Notes under the pieces: model-generated
What the model saw: the letters and a program-made list of their open reading frames with translations, nothing else
Told to the model about the DNA's origin: nothing
Database searches by the model: none
NCBI GenBank assembly: GCA_920105625.2
Contig: OV050031.1
Coordinates: forward strand, 130,340,514 to 130,404,513
DNA: 64,000 nucleotides
Reading direction: 5' to 3'
Origin: Clusia tigrina
Lineage: Eukaryota; Arthropoda; Insecta; Diptera; Clusiidae
Shown: in pieces, positions 1 to 10,067 of the stretch
Position numbering within the stretch: position 1 is the first letter of the stretch
Layout of the letters: each line of letters starts with the position of its first letter
Translations under genes and position numbers: made by a program

Positions 1-2416
1 CAGCGGATGCATTACCCCACAGTTGAATCCCGTACAACCATATCGGCTTAATAACTGCATTGTATAGGAGGCTTTTGTATTCTAGGCTTAAGGTAGATTT
101 GTGGTTTATTAGCCAATGCAGCTTGGCGACTTTCAACTTCATATTTAAAATTTTAGTTGAAATGTGCGTTCGCCAAGTTAAGCGCCTGTCTAAATGAATG
201 CCTAGATAGGTGACTTCATTAGCTTGTGGAATCTCAATATTATTGAGCCGAATGGCTGGACACGTACCAGGCCTCAAAGAGAATGTTACGTTTTTGCTTT
301 TTTGCTCATTGACTTTTATACGCCACATTCCTAACCATTCTTCTACCCTAACTAAGTGCTCTTGTAGAGCTCTCGACGCCTTTATGGGACATTTATTGCA
401 ACTGAGTATGGCGGTATCATCCGCAAATGTTGAAATTAGCGTGCTTTCACTTATAGGAGTATCAGATGTGAATATTACATATAATGTAGGGCCTAGAACG
501 CTACCTTGGGGCACACCGGCTAAAATTGGAAAATCTTCGGAAATGAATTCGTTTACTTTTACCCTGAAACGTCTATTGGATAAATAAGACTCAAGAATTT
601 TATGATAGCTTTTTGGAAGAAACTTTTTGATTTTGAACATCAGTCCTTGATGCCATACCTTATCAAATGCTTGAGCCACGTCAAGGAATATTGCAGAGCA
701 AAACTCCCCGAGTTCAAATGCTTTTCTTATTTCATTTGAAATTCGATTGACTTGCTCAATAGTGCTGTGCTTTTCGCGAAAACCGAATTGGTGTTGCGGT
801 ATTACGCTATGTTCATGAAGAAAAGCAGATAGTTTATTTAATAGTAGTTTCTCAAACAATTTGGAAAGGCAAGGCAACAGGCTGATAGGTCTATATGATG
901 ACGGTAGCGTTGCGTCTTTTCCAGGTTTAGCTATCATACATATCTGAGACTTCTTCCATGCATTCGGATAGTAACCGATGCCCAAGATTGCGTTAAAAAG
1001 CTTACAGAGAAATGCTGATGCAGAATCTGGTAACTGTTTTAGCATTTTCGGGGTAATATTATCGAATCCAGGTGATTTTTTTGGATTCAGTTGTTTAATT
1101 TGTTTGGTTATTTCTGGAAGGGAAATTTTAATAGGCTGAGCAATCTCAGTACTGCAAGGTAAGGCAGGCAGTGCAAAGGAGTTTGTAGCCATATTCGGCT
1201 GGAACACGTTGCATAGATGTTGTGCAAAGCAGAGTGCTTTTTCTTGATCGCTTTGAGCCCACGCGCCGTTCGGGTTTCTTATAGGTTTTACACCTTCCAT
1301 TGGAGGCTTAAAGTTTTTAGATGCCTTCCAAAGGGAATACCTTTCGGTAGAATTTGGGGTTACCTTCTTCAGGTACTCTTTTAGATTTTTATCTTCCTCC
1401 TTTGTAAGAGCATCATTAAGCGCCCTTTCGGCTGCTTTAAGATTGTATTTAGAGATGGGTGAGCGATGTTTCTGCCATTCTCGGCGCAGCCATCGTTTCT
1501 GTGCTACAAGTTTTTCAATTTGGCTATTTGTACAGGCATACTTGCACTTTCTAGAAGTATTTTTTGGTGTTGCCACTACGGCTGCAGTCGCTAGCATGGA
1601 GTTGAAAATATCAATATTATTATCTATATCATCTGCATGTTTTACCTCAACTCTTGTAGAGATATGACTACTAATATACTTTTTGTATTTTAACCAATCG
1701 GTTTGGTTGGTCCCTAGGCGAAACTGTGGGCTTGTATATTCTGGTTGTTCATAAAGGTTGATTATTACAGGCGAGTGATCAGAGGACAGATCGACACAGG
1801 TTTCCGCTGATACTAAAGACCTATCTATATTTTTAGAAATAGCAAAATCAATAAGATCAGGAATTTTCTTTGAGTCTGTTGGCCAATAAGTGGGCTGTCC
1901 TGGTGAGACAAAATCGTATTTACTATGTCTGTTAGTTATTGCATTGTACAATTGTCGGCCTTTTGGATTAATTAGGCGAGAGCCCCAGTGTTTATGTTTC
2001 GCATTATAATCACCGCCAGCTAGAAATCTATCACCAAGGGAATCAAAAAGTTCTTTAAATTGAGTTTCTGTTACAGTAAAACGGGGTGGGCAGTATATAG
2101 CTGAAAGCGTCAGGTCTTTGCCACGATTTTTAATAGATACTGATGTAGCTTGCATCCATTGCATCGAATGCGATTGCATAAGATGATGCTTAAGCCGATT
2201 TCTGATTAGAATAGCCGTACCGCCATGTGCCTTACCATCAGGATGATTTGTGTTATAAAATTTGAAGCCTGGGAGATGAAAGTTGTATTTGTTTGTGAGA
2301 TGTGTTTCAGACAAAAGCATAACATCAATTTCGTGGTCATGTAGAAACTTATTAAGGGCTAGTTTATGCTGGTTAATACCGTTTGCGTTCCATAAACATA
2401 TTTTTAACAAACTCAT
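1..2416 (-). CDS. Jockey A1 ORF2: endonuclease-reverse transcriptase (partial, runs off left edge)
   Basis: I translated all 805 codons from the ATG at 2416 to position 1 and found no stop. The N-terminal half is an APE-type endonuclease that nicks target DNA: WNANG near the start, SETH, GGDYNAKH, and DLSSDHSP near residue 225. The RT follows with SYRPISLLP, a D-V-A-Q-AFDKVWHQ block, AGVPQGSVLGP and the catalytic FADD at about 415-405. Downstream is the usual thumb/linker with LGIHLDRRLTW. The ATG overlaps the ORF1 stop as ATGA. The remaining C-terminus lies beyond the window. All positions that are broken in copy A2 are intact here, so this copy may encode an active enzyme. Confidence 0.93.
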   Translation of the reverse strand, partial: MSLLKICLWNANGINQHKLALNKFLHDHEIDVMLLSETHLTNKYNFHLPGFKFYNTNHPDGKAHGGTAILIRNRLKHHLMQSHSMQWMQATSVSIKNRGKDLTLSAIYCPPRFTVTETQFKELFDSLGDRFLAGGDYNAKHKHWGSRLINPKGRQLYNAITNRHSKYDFVSPGQPTYWPTDSKKIPDLIDFAISKNIDRSLVSAETCVDLSSDHSPVIINLYEQPEYTSPQFRLGTNQTDWLKYKKYISSHISTRVEVKHADDIDNNIDIFNSMLATAAVVATPKNTSRKCKYACTNSQIEKLVAQKRWLRREWQKHRSPISKYNLKAAERALNDALTKEEDKNLKEYLKKVTPNSTERYSLWKASKNFKPPMEGVKPIRNPNGAWAQSDQEKALCFAQHLCNVFQPNMATNSFALPALPCSTEIAQPIKISLPEITKQIKQLNPKKSPGFDNITPKMLKQLPDSASAFLCKLFNAILGIGYYPNAWKKSQICMIAKPGKDATLPSSYRPISLLPCLSKLFEKLLLNKLSAFLHEHSVIPQHQFGFREKHSTIEQVNRISNEIRKAFELGEFCSAIFLDVAQAFDKVWHQGLMFKIKKFLPKSYHKILESYLSNRRFRVKVNEFISEDFPILAGVPQGSVLGPTLYVIFTSDTPISESTLISTFADDTAILSCNKCPIKASRALQEHLVRVEEWLGMWRIKVNEQKSKNVTFSLRPGTCPAIRLNNIEIPQANEVTYLGIHLDRRLTWRTHISTKILNMKLKVAKLHWLINHKSTLSLEYKSLLYNAVIKPIWLYGIQLWGNASA

Positions 2417-3966
2417 TTTTTATTTACGAGAGTTTGAATCATCTGATTTTGAGCTTTAATTAAATCTTGTAGCATATTTTGCAATGTAGACATGAATTGA
2501 GTCATACACTGAGTAAGATTTAGGATCATGGCTTCTACTCCACTATTAGATGCATTGTTATTGTTAACTTGCCGTACGTTACCCTGCAGAACACTTGCGT
2601 AGGTTGCTTGACCAGAATTAGGTTTTTGCATAATAGGGTCACCTATCTGCGGATTTGAGGTGGCAGGCTGGATATAGATAGGATTTGGGGATAAGTTACG
2701 TTTTAATTGTATACTCTGCGACAGTTTTGATTTTAGATCTTTATATACAGGGCAACCTCTGTAATTTGCCGTGTGGCTACCACCACAGTTACTACATTTC
2801 TTTGCGGATGTGTCAGTTTTAGCTAAGGTGCAAGTACTTGTAGGGTGGAGATCACCGCAAACTACACAAACACTGCGCAGAGTGCAGTACGATTTAGAGT
2901 GGCCAAATTCTTGACAATTCATACATTGTATTGGGCCGTTACGTCTGTGCGGTTCTTCAACCGTAATTCTGCGGTGTAAAAGATATCTTAGGTTATATAT
3001 TGGGTGCGTCTCGTTCTTTTTAAGCTGGGTTGAGTTGGGGAGCAGTTCAACTTTAAATATAGGTTGTGGAACCTTATTTCTATTCACAATATTTATCACA
3101 ACCTTAACGGGGAACCCTTGCTCTTCAAGAGCCTCTTTAATATCGCCAGAATCTACTGTGGCTTCGATTCCTTTTAAAACAATAACAAGGCCTTTTGAGC
3201 TCTTTAGCTGATAGGAATAATAACTTTTCTTGTTCCCCGTTAAAAAATTTATAATATCACGATAGTGCTTTTCACTATATGCCTGTATCTTTGTCTCCTC
3301 AATACTACCTTTTCTAAGAGGCACAATGTGAAAATTATTTGTGCCTATAATATTTGCGATGTTCAATACTAATTGATTAGAACTACGCTCGCGCAGGTAA
3401 ATTGGTGGCGGTCTGGCATTACTGACTACAGGTTCACCTTTCGATGTAGTAGTAGAATTCTCTACACTAAGAAGTGCAAATCTGTTATTCTCCAGAGGAG
3501 CACCCGAGTTTGTTGTGTTTGCCCTTTTGGCGACGCCCATGACCTTTTGTGGACTTATCTTTCTTTTAATATTAATGTTTATGTAGCGGTCAATACCAGT
3601 CTGCACTACCGCCACTTTTTTTATTTTCTTTACCTCACCGTTTATTACCGCCTGCAGAGGCATTGTTGCTGGACCCCTTACTGCTGCTGAGTTTGGTGAC
3701 GGCGCTATGCTGGGCAGCCTTGCCTTCGTTGTTGTTTCGACGAAAGTCATCGCGCTCTTTCCTGTAGCGACAGTTGCTGGGATCGACTTTTCTGTTGAGG
3801 TCGCTGCTGTTGCCGACGCTGCTACTGACACCGATGATGACTCTGCTAGTGGCATTATTGTTGCCGATAATATGCCGTATTGTATTGTTGTAGTGTTATT
3901 GCTTGGTGCAACGGGTATATGCACCGAGTGCCGACGCTCTCTATGAGGAGAGTGAGCGACACTCAT
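2413..3966 (-). CDS. Jockey A1 ORF1: Gag-like nucleic-acid-binding protein
   Basis: Intact 517-residue ORF1. The first 110 residues are low-complexity (S/A/T-rich). The middle is the RRM-like/PRE-type domain typical of Jockey and I ORF1 proteins. Three zinc knuckles follow in the C-terminal third: CMNCQEFGHSKSYC, CVVCGDLHPTSTC and CSNCGGSHTANYRGC. A polar tail ends in NKK. ORF1 proteins of this family bind element RNA and form cytoplasmic or telomere-directed RNPs. The stop TGA overlaps the ORF2 ATG by three bases (ATGA). The A2 copy of this gene carries a frameshift and a stop. Confidence 0.92.
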   Translation of the reverse strand: MSVAHSPHRERRHSVHIPVAPSNNTTTIQYGILSATIMPLAESSSVSVAASATAATSTEKSIPATVATGKSAMTFVETTTKARLPSIAPSPNSAAVRGPATMPLQAVINGEVKKIKKVAVVQTGIDRYININIKRKISPQKVMGVAKRANTTNSGAPLENNRFALLSVENSTTTSKGEPVVSNARPPPIYLRERSSNQLVLNIANIIGTNNFHIVPLRKGSIEETKIQAYSEKHYRDIINFLTGNKKSYYSYQLKSSKGLVIVLKGIEATVDSGDIKEALEEQGFPVKVVINIVNRNKVPQPIFKVELLPNSTQLKKNETHPIYNLRYLLHRRITVEEPHRRNGPIQCMNCQEFGHSKSYCTLRSVCVVCGDLHPTSTCTLAKTDTSAKKCSNCGGSHTANYRGCPVYKDLKSKLSQSIQLKRNLSPNPIYIQPATSNPQIGDPIMQKPNSGQATYASVLQGNVRQVNNNNASNSGVEAMILNLTQCMTQFMSTLQNMLQDLIKAQNQMIQTLVNKK

Positions 3967-4177
3967 AGCTTTATGTATATATTTATGATTATATTTTTAG
4001 TGTTTACTTTTTGAATTATATTTCATATATGTATTTAATTTATTAAACGAACTGTTAAATTTCTCGAGATTATTTTGATTTAATAACATTTTCGCATAGT
4101 TCATACTGTTCGGACGTGTTTTTGTACGCTCAGTGTTTGATCGGATTTACATATTTCTCAAATATTATTTTGTTGTA
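3967..4177 (-). other. Probable 5' UTR of Jockey A1
   Basis: AT-rich 211-bp stretch between ORF1 and the point where homology to the Gypsy C LTR starts. No ORF or known motif is seen. LINEs of this clade carry an internal promoter at the 5' end, so this would be the promoter-leader region; that role is inferred from position only. Confidence 0.4.
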
Positions 4178-4303
4178 TTAATATGATCTGTGTAATGTAA
4201 TTATGTAAACTTTTAGGGTGTTACAGTTCCGCAGTCGAGTTAACGAAGGGCAGTGTAATGCACCGTCGACACTTTCATAGTAGGTCAGTTGGCTTGACCA
4301 ACT
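4178..4303 (+). repeat. Truncated 5' LTR of Gypsy C
   Basis: Aligns to 13030-13155 with about three differences over 126 bp. The first 140 bp of the LTR are missing here, which fits insertion of Jockey A1 into the LTR; the missing part should lie left of the window. Confidence 0.82.
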
Positions 4304-4306
4304 TTT

Positions 4307-4318
4307 TGGCGCAGCCGG
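4307..4318 (+). other. Primer-binding site of Gypsy C
   Basis: TGGCGCAGCCGG starts three bases after the LTR. It resembles the TGGCGCAGTCGG type of PBS seen in 17.6/297-like elements, thought to use a serine tRNA. The tRNA assignment is from memory of the family. Confidence 0.6.
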
Positions 4319-5597
4319 TCTAAAGGACCTATTGGAGGAATCCCAGGGCGAGGAACTGTATAGTCATAATGAAGCATCCTGCAACGAAAGTCAAAGGACC
4401 CAAAAGGACAGAGGACCCTAAGATAAAGATGTCATCAAATAAAATAATGGTGAGTAGAGTGTATAATATCGTAATCTAAGTCGATATTTCTGCGACCCTG
4501 ACGGCGCCGTAGCGCTGGTAAAAGAAGTCGCAACATACAGGCGCGTTTGCGCTGTTGCACGTAGCTTGGAATGGCAACCATAAACCGTCAGTATGATCGG
4601 ACGGTCTATGTATGTTCATCCTAGCTGTGAGGATTTTTTTTTTAGGGGATTTGAATTTGTTTGTTGTGAGGGACATTTATATTGTTTATAAGGCCATGTA
4701 GTCTATATTGGGACATTTAAATTGTTTTTGTATTGTTTAAATTCTGATGTTCTAAATTTATGTTGTTTGAAAACAAACAGAACATTTGATTTAAATGTTT
4801 GGCATTTTGAGCTTAGGGTATTAGGCAAAAATATTTCAAGAGGTGTTTACAACACTTGTTGTTGCATCAAAGTTTGTGTAGTTCCGAAACTACAATTTTC
4901 GTTGCAATGTTAAAGCAATATTTCGCACGGAAAAGCGAAACAGCTAAGCGTATCATTGTACTGAAATGAAAATGCGTATAATTCTGCTTTAATATACCTC
5001 TTTGGGTGTAAAAATTTTTTGGTAATAATTTTGTGGAACAAAATAAATGTAAATATTAATAAACTGTATTTTGGTATACTTTTATGCGTTTATTTGGGGA
5101 CTCATTGAATTTAGGGTAGTCATATGGGATTATTTAAGGGGATTTTCAAGTTATTTGGTGAAAGGAAATCAAGGAGTATCTGTGGGGAAGTCAAGGACCA
5201 ATTTGCATTGATGGAAGGACTTAATTGACGCCGGTAGACACCGTATATGGAACTTGTGATGGAAAACAAGTAAAGCAGAAAATATATATAAAGATAGAAT
5301 TTACAGTGGAATGCTGTTTAATAAGTTTGTTATGATCAAATCATTAGATTAAGAAGTCGGATAATGTTGGTATTTTTTTGAAACCAGCATAAATAAAAAA
5401 ATTTTGTATGAGTTGACTTGTATTTTGTTTTCTAGAAATATGTATTGTAGAAAAAACTGTGTAGTCCTAATGAGATTATGGTTTTATGAATTTGCATTCG
5501 AAGCAATTGTCAAATAAAGTTAACGAATTAATGAAGGCTCAGAAACAGTGCAACAGGAAAAACCGATGTTGGTCCTTAATTTTGAAAAGAATCACTT
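4319..5597 (+). other. Untranslated leader of Gypsy C
   Basis: About 1.28 kb between the PBS and gag with no convincing coding frame and AT-rich composition. Long leaders of this kind normally carry packaging and splicing signals. I saw no specific structure. Confidence 0.5.
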
Positions 5598-6794
5598 ATG
5601 GGCAGTATAGAAAAGATGGGTATAGGTGAGATTTCAAAGGCAGTGGCCAGGCTAGTACCTGTGTTTACTGGTGCTGCTTCAGAAGATTTCAGGTCAGAAC
5701 TCAGTAGGTTCATTCAAGGTTGTGAACTTGCAAAGCGGAGCATAAGCCCTGATGAGTTACAGGATTTCCTCGACTGTATTAAGCAAAGGTCATTTGGAGA
5801 TGCATACAACCTTGTGCTGCCAAAACAATTCGCCAGTGTGAACGAGCTATACGGCCTTCTGAAGAGAACCTATTTAAAGGAGAGAACTCTGGAATACATA
5901 TCCCAAGAGATTAGAATCGGTAAACAGCTGGCAGGTGACATACGTGCTTTTTCCAGGCGTTTGGAGTCACTTCGGATGTTGGCCCAGGAAGTAATAAAAA
6001 ATAAGTACAATGGCGTTGGAGATACAGCACTATTATACGAAGTTGACAAGTCGGTGCTAACAACTTTCGTTGTGGGCCTCCGTAACTCCGCTCTAAAGAT
6101 TCATATGCTGAATAGCAGAACAGGAAATCTGGAGGAACTGGTAGGAGAAGCAATTGGAGCACAAGTCCTCGTGGAACGGAGTACGGCCGGTTTGGGGGAA
6201 GTACGTATGTTCGAGAATAGACAGGACAGTTTAACTGCCGCTGTCATGGATAGAGAAGGAAGTAATTCCGTCCCAAACGTATACAGAGGAGCGTATAGTC
6301 CCGGTGTCTCAGACAGCAGAGCCACGAATCTGAGAAATCCGCACAGGAAGTTTGTACAGAGGGCACCCACATGTTCGTTCTGCCATAAGCCAGGTCATAC
6401 AAGGGATGAATGCATTACACGCAAAAATACGCCCAACTGTATGGAGTGCCAAACATATGGTCATGAGGCAAGTAGACAGTGTCAAGTAGACACTGAATGG
6501 AATCAGAATAGAAGGCAGCCAGTGACGAGGCGCCCGGACACACCCTTGAGGGACAGCAGGGGTAGTAATCCCCGAGTTAATTCAACGGAAGGGATTAACC
6601 AAGGAAGAAAATCTTTCAACACTGGGAGTGGTCAGCAGCGACCAAATTGGAATTCTAGAAGTGAACCAAGGATAGGCAACACCCAACAGGGGTTGAAATG
6701 CTTCTCATGTGGACGTCGGGCAGCGGAATGCAGGGATAGACAATTCCAACAAAGGAACCAGGGAAACTTCCAGCGGCCCAGTCGAGGCCAGTAG
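5598..6794 (+). CDS. Gag of Gypsy C
   Basis: 398-residue ORF starting MGSIEKMG. The N-terminal half is a retrotransposon capsid-like helical domain. The C-terminal part has two good zinc knuckles, CSFCHKPGHTRDEC and CMECQTYGHEASRQC, and a degenerate third one near the end (CFSCGRRAAEC, histidine lost). The tail is rich in R, N and Q, as in nucleocapsids. Gag assembles the particle and packages RNA. The frame is open throughout. Pol follows in the -1 frame about 50 bp later. Confidence 0.85.
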   Translation: MGSIEKMGIGEISKAVARLVPVFTGAASEDFRSELSRFIQGCELAKRSISPDELQDFLDCIKQRSFGDAYNLVLPKQFASVNELYGLLKRTYLKERTLEYISQEIRIGKQLAGDIRAFSRRLESLRMLAQEVIKNKYNGVGDTALLYEVDKSVLTTFVVGLRNSALKIHMLNSRTGNLEELVGEAIGAQVLVERSTAGLGEVRMFENRQDSLTAAVMDREGSNSVPNVYRGAYSPGVSDSRATNLRNPHRKFVQRAPTCSFCHKPGHTRDECITRKNTPNCMECQTYGHEASRQCQVDTEWNQNRRQPVTRRPDTPLRDSRGSNPRVNSTEGINQGRKSFNTGSGQQRPNWNSRSEPRIGNTQQGLKCFSCGRRAAECRDRQFQQRNQGNFQRPSRGQ

Positions 6795-6841
6795 ACTGGA
6801 AAGCCAAAAAGAAGGAAGTAAAAGTTAGGCCGAAAGTACGT

Positions 6842-7906
6842 GTGACTGGTAATGTAGCAATTACAGTCCAGGAAAAGGAGGAGCAAGAGGCTCTCCAATA
6901 CCACGTACCGAGAAATGTAACAACAATGGTTCAAGATACGGAGGAGCAAGAGTCTCTCCGGGAAAAGATTTTTGATTGCGTGTTGATTTGGGTATCTGTG
7001 ATGATTCTAGTACTTAGATTAAGTTTTAATAAGGTTAGAAAGTATAGGCCAATCGCCGCGTACGGGGTACGAGGATGGATAGTTAAGATATTCACGGTAG
7101 TTTTGAAGGAGTATAGGATTGTAAGGGATAACTGTGGTGCATGGAGAAAACAATTTGAAGAGTTACGAAGTAGAAACGCATCCATGTTGGAAACGAAAGG
7201 ACGTTGTTTCTTTATGAGCAGGATAGGTGATGCCTTCATCGAGATACCCTGCAAGGAAGCAGCTAGTGGAAAGCTAGTGCTTTTAGTAGATTCAGGGGCG
7301 GATACCAGCCTCGTAAAATCTAGTGTTTTACGGAAAGGGCTGGATATTAATCGAATGGATGTAAGATCGCTTACTGGAGCGTTTGGAGGTTGCATCAGGA
7401 CACGGGGATCGCTCAGAATAGGGCACAGTGGAGTTAAGGGCATGAGTTTGAGAGTGCACGCAGTGGAATTGGATAGGGAAGGTATCCCGGACGATGGGAT
7501 AATTGGCCGTGATAATCTCTGGGGCCGCACCATACTAGATACGCTAGAAAAGCGGTTATCATTTTATGATAAAAGTAAGAATAGAATCCTTACTCTTCCA
7601 TTGAAGTCATGGCAGGAAGGAACCGTGAATAGGGTTATGAATTGTATGGAGGTAGTGAACGCAAGGTCAACTAGAGTAGTTACTATGCGTGTATACACGA
7701 AACTGAGGACTCTTGTTTTGCACAAGCAGCAGCTAGCGGACGGCGTATATATGGGAGAAACCATAACGCACGTTGACAAGGGTAAGGTGTACGCTTGCGT
7801 ACTCAACGCCTCAGAAAGGGACTACCTGATGGATGAAGATTTTAGGCCTAAGTTCACTAGTTATGATAAGCAGGTAGATATAAGGAAAACATGGAGAGGG
7901 TGCTAG
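6842..7906 (+). CDS. Gypsy C pol N-terminus: aspartic protease with upstream linker
   Basis: 354-codon open frame in -1 relative to gag; its listed first codon is GTG, so translation presumably enters by frameshift or as a fusion. Residues 1-40 hold an imperfect internal repeat around EEQEAL and EEQESL. Residues 44-63 are strongly hydrophobic and could be a membrane segment (VLIWVSVMILVLRL). The retropepsin is near 150-160: LLVDSGADTSLV has the DSGA active-site motif, with IIGRDNL as the second conserved block. It ends by overlapping the RT frame at 7891. Protease processes Gag-Pol. The hydrophobic stretch is unusual in this place. Confidence 0.75.
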   Translation: MTGNVAITVQEKEEQEALQYHVPRNVTTMVQDTEEQESLREKIFDCVLIWVSVMILVLRLSFNKVRKYRPIAAYGVRGWIVKIFTVVLKEYRIVRDNCGAWRKQFEELRSRNASMLETKGRCFFMSRIGDAFIEIPCKEAASGKLVLLVDSGADTSLVKSSVLRKGLDINRMDVRSLTGAFGGCIRTRGSLRIGHSGVKGMSLRVHAVELDREGIPDDGIIGRDNLWGRTILDTLEKRLSFYDKSKNRILTLPLKSWQEGTVNRVMNCMEVVNARSTRVVTMRVYTKLRTLVLHKQQLADGVYMGETITHVDKGKVYACVLNASERDYLMDEDFRPKFTSYDKQVDIRKTWRGC

Positions 7907-8979
7907 AATCATTGAAGTTAGACCCAAGCGTAAATTCAGAAGAGAAGGCATCAATTGAAGCCATTTGTTCGTCATTCCATGACATATTTTTGCTGGAAGG
8001 AGACCAGTTGACATATACACCAGAATTAGAGCATGAAATACCTACTAGAGTGGATCAACCACCAATAATCCAGAAGCAATACAGATTGCCACATCCTCAC
8101 AAAGATGAGGTAAATAGGCAAGTGGAAGGAATGTTAAAAGATAACATAATTTCACCGAGTATCTAGCTTTGGAATTCACCAATAATTTTGGTACCAAAGA
8201 AGGGAGGTGCTCAGGGTCAAAAAAGTGGAGAATGGTATTCGATTTTAGGAAATTGAACGACGCCAACTATAAAGCAAGTGTTCCCGATACCAAGGATAGA
8301 AGAGATTCTGGATCACTTGGGGCATAGTAGATATTTTTCTACACTTGATTTAGCATGTGGCTACCACCAAGTTCTGGTGGATACAAAAGATAAGCAGAAA
8401 ACTGCGTTCAGCACCGGTTTGGGGCATTATGAGTTTAACAGAATGCCGTTTGGATTAACAGGAGCACCGGCTACCTTCCAACGGCTAATGAACCATGTGC
8501 TAACAGGCTTGCAGGGGTTAGATTGTTTTGTATACTCGTATCTCGATGATATTGTAATTTATGGGAAGAGCTTGCAGCAGCATTCGCAACGCTTGTGCAA
8601 GGTGCTCCAGAAATAACGAGAATAAAATTTGAAATTGAACACGGAGAAGTGCCAATTTTTGCGAAGAGAGGTGGTTTATTTAGGCCATCGTTGCTCAGAG
8701 GCAGGAGCACTGCCTGACCCGCAGAAGGTGGAATGCGTTAAAAATTTTGCGATTCCGAGAAACGGAAAGGATGTGAAAGCATTCCTAGGACTGGTGAACT
8801 ATTACAAAAAGTTCGTAGAAGGACTAGCCGAAATTGCGTTGCCGATTAATAAGTTGCTACGAAAAGAAGCAAAGTTCGAATGGACAGAGAGATGTCAGCA
8901 AGCATTCGAGAGGCTAAAGGAAATAATTAGCTCGTCACCGATTTTGGCGTACCCCGACATTGAGCAAACTTTTTTTTGA
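7891..8979 (+). pseudogene. Gypsy C reverse transcriptase (broken)
   Basis: RT domain in pieces at 7891-8166, about 8167-8277, 8278-8616 and 8629-8979. Blocks in order: IQKQYRLPHPHKDEV, WNSPIILVPKKGG, FSTLDLACGYHQV, MPFGLTGAPATFQ, and the catalytic SYLDDIVIYG at about 8540-8570. LGLVNYYKKFV follows as the connection. Breaks: TAG at 8164-8166, a frameshift near 8220-8277, a stop at 8614-8616, and a shift before RNase H near 8975. The active site is intact but the protein cannot be made in one piece. Confidence 0.88.
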
Positions 8980-10067
8980 CCACTGATGCTAGCAATGAAG
9001 CATTAGGGGCAGTATTGTCACAAGGGGAAGTCGGTAATGACCGACCAATAGTATTCACAAGCAGGGCGCTTAGCGACACGGAGAAGAGATACTCCACAAT
9101 AGAAAAGGAATTTCTAGCCATAGTATGGGCTACGGAGAATTTTAGGGCATATCTGCTAGGTCGCCCATTTAGGATATACACTGATCATCAGCCGTTGAGA
9201 GGCATAGCCAATTTGAAAGACCAAACGTCTAGGCTAGCCAGGTTCAGACACAAGTTGTCTGAGTATGATTTTGAAATCGTATATAAACGTGGGAAAAAGA
9301 ATCTAAATGCGGATGCGCTCAGCAGAGTACCGCAGGCACAGAAGGTATCAGTAGTGCAAACGAGGGCCAAAACACTGTCAGATAAGGAGAAGGCCGAGAG
9401 AATTCAAGGTGATAAAATTGATGCTACAAGAGATGTTAACAATGCGGATGACGATGCCAATGAACAAGGAGCAAGTAGTGTGGAATGGCTGGAGGATATA
9501 AAGGATATCCAGGCAGTGTTAAAGGGTTTCCATGATTCACCTCTAGGAGGACACCAGGGATTGTGGAAAACTCATGACAGAGTTAGACGAGTATACGGAT
9601 GGAATGGTATGCTCCGAGATATTAAAAAAGATGTAAAGAGTTGCCCAAAATACCAGGCCAATAAGAGTTCAAGGCTAACAAAGATGCCAATGGTGTTAAC
9701 TGACACACCAAAACAGCCATTTGATAAAGTTCATATGGATATTGTAGGTATTTTACCTGAGACAGTTTCGGGAAATAAATACATTTTGACTTTCCAAGAC
9801 GATTTCTCAAAGTTGACCACTGCAATGCATGTACACAATAATACTGTGCATGTACCAACGAAGCAAACTTCGTTCAGAACATTCTACGGGTTTGATTTCA
9901 ACATGCCAGCAAATCTGAAGCGCAAATGTGCGCCAGTCTACAATGCTGATGATCCCAATAAAGTGCAAAAGTACCAACTACAGCGAGCGCACGAATTGGT
10001 CAGGGAAAACCATGATTGTGCTAAACGAGTAGCCAGGGAAGCCTACAACAAGGTTATTAAAAAATAA
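8976..10067 (+). pseudogene. Gypsy C RNase H and integrase (integrase core deleted)
   Basis: 363-codon open frame. RNase H occupies the first 120 residues: [38 protein letters not shown] and [10 protein letters not shown]. The integrase zinc region (GGHQG ... CPKYQANK) follows near residues 190-225, then [10 protein letters not shown] with the first catalytic aspartate and [14 protein letters not shown]. The sequence then jumps to [14 protein letters not shown], which in relatives lies after the core. The second Asp and the Glu of the DDE triad are gone although the frame stays open, so this is an in-frame internal deletion and integration activity is lost. Confidence 0.87.

Larger units (their letters stand above)
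1..4177 (-). mobile_element. Jockey-clade non-LTR retrotransposon, copy A1 (3' end outside window)
   Basis: Two-ORF LINE read right to left: 5' leader about 4177-3967, ORF1 3966-2413, ORF2 2416 to the left edge. ORF order, zinc knuckles in ORF1, and an apurinic-type endonuclease followed by RT in ORF2 are the Jockey plan. A second, decayed copy (A2) lies at 13823-18099 on the other strand and is very similar throughout. The right boundary is inferred from where homology to the LTR of Gypsy element C begins (4178). That implies A1 inserted in that LTR and may be 5' complete. No damage is visible in what the window shows. Confidence 0.9.

Noticed and set aside
210..587. Plus-strand frame opposite the Jockey RT
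   Set aside because: Antisense shadow of ORF2; no independent support. The same shadow occurs opposite A2.
2413..3966. Reading ORF1 as a host zinc-knuckle protein
   Set aside because: Directly coupled to a LINE ORF2 and duplicated in A2.
4476..4913. Small frames in the Gypsy C leader as genes
   Set aside because: Short, without motif, in a non-coding leader.
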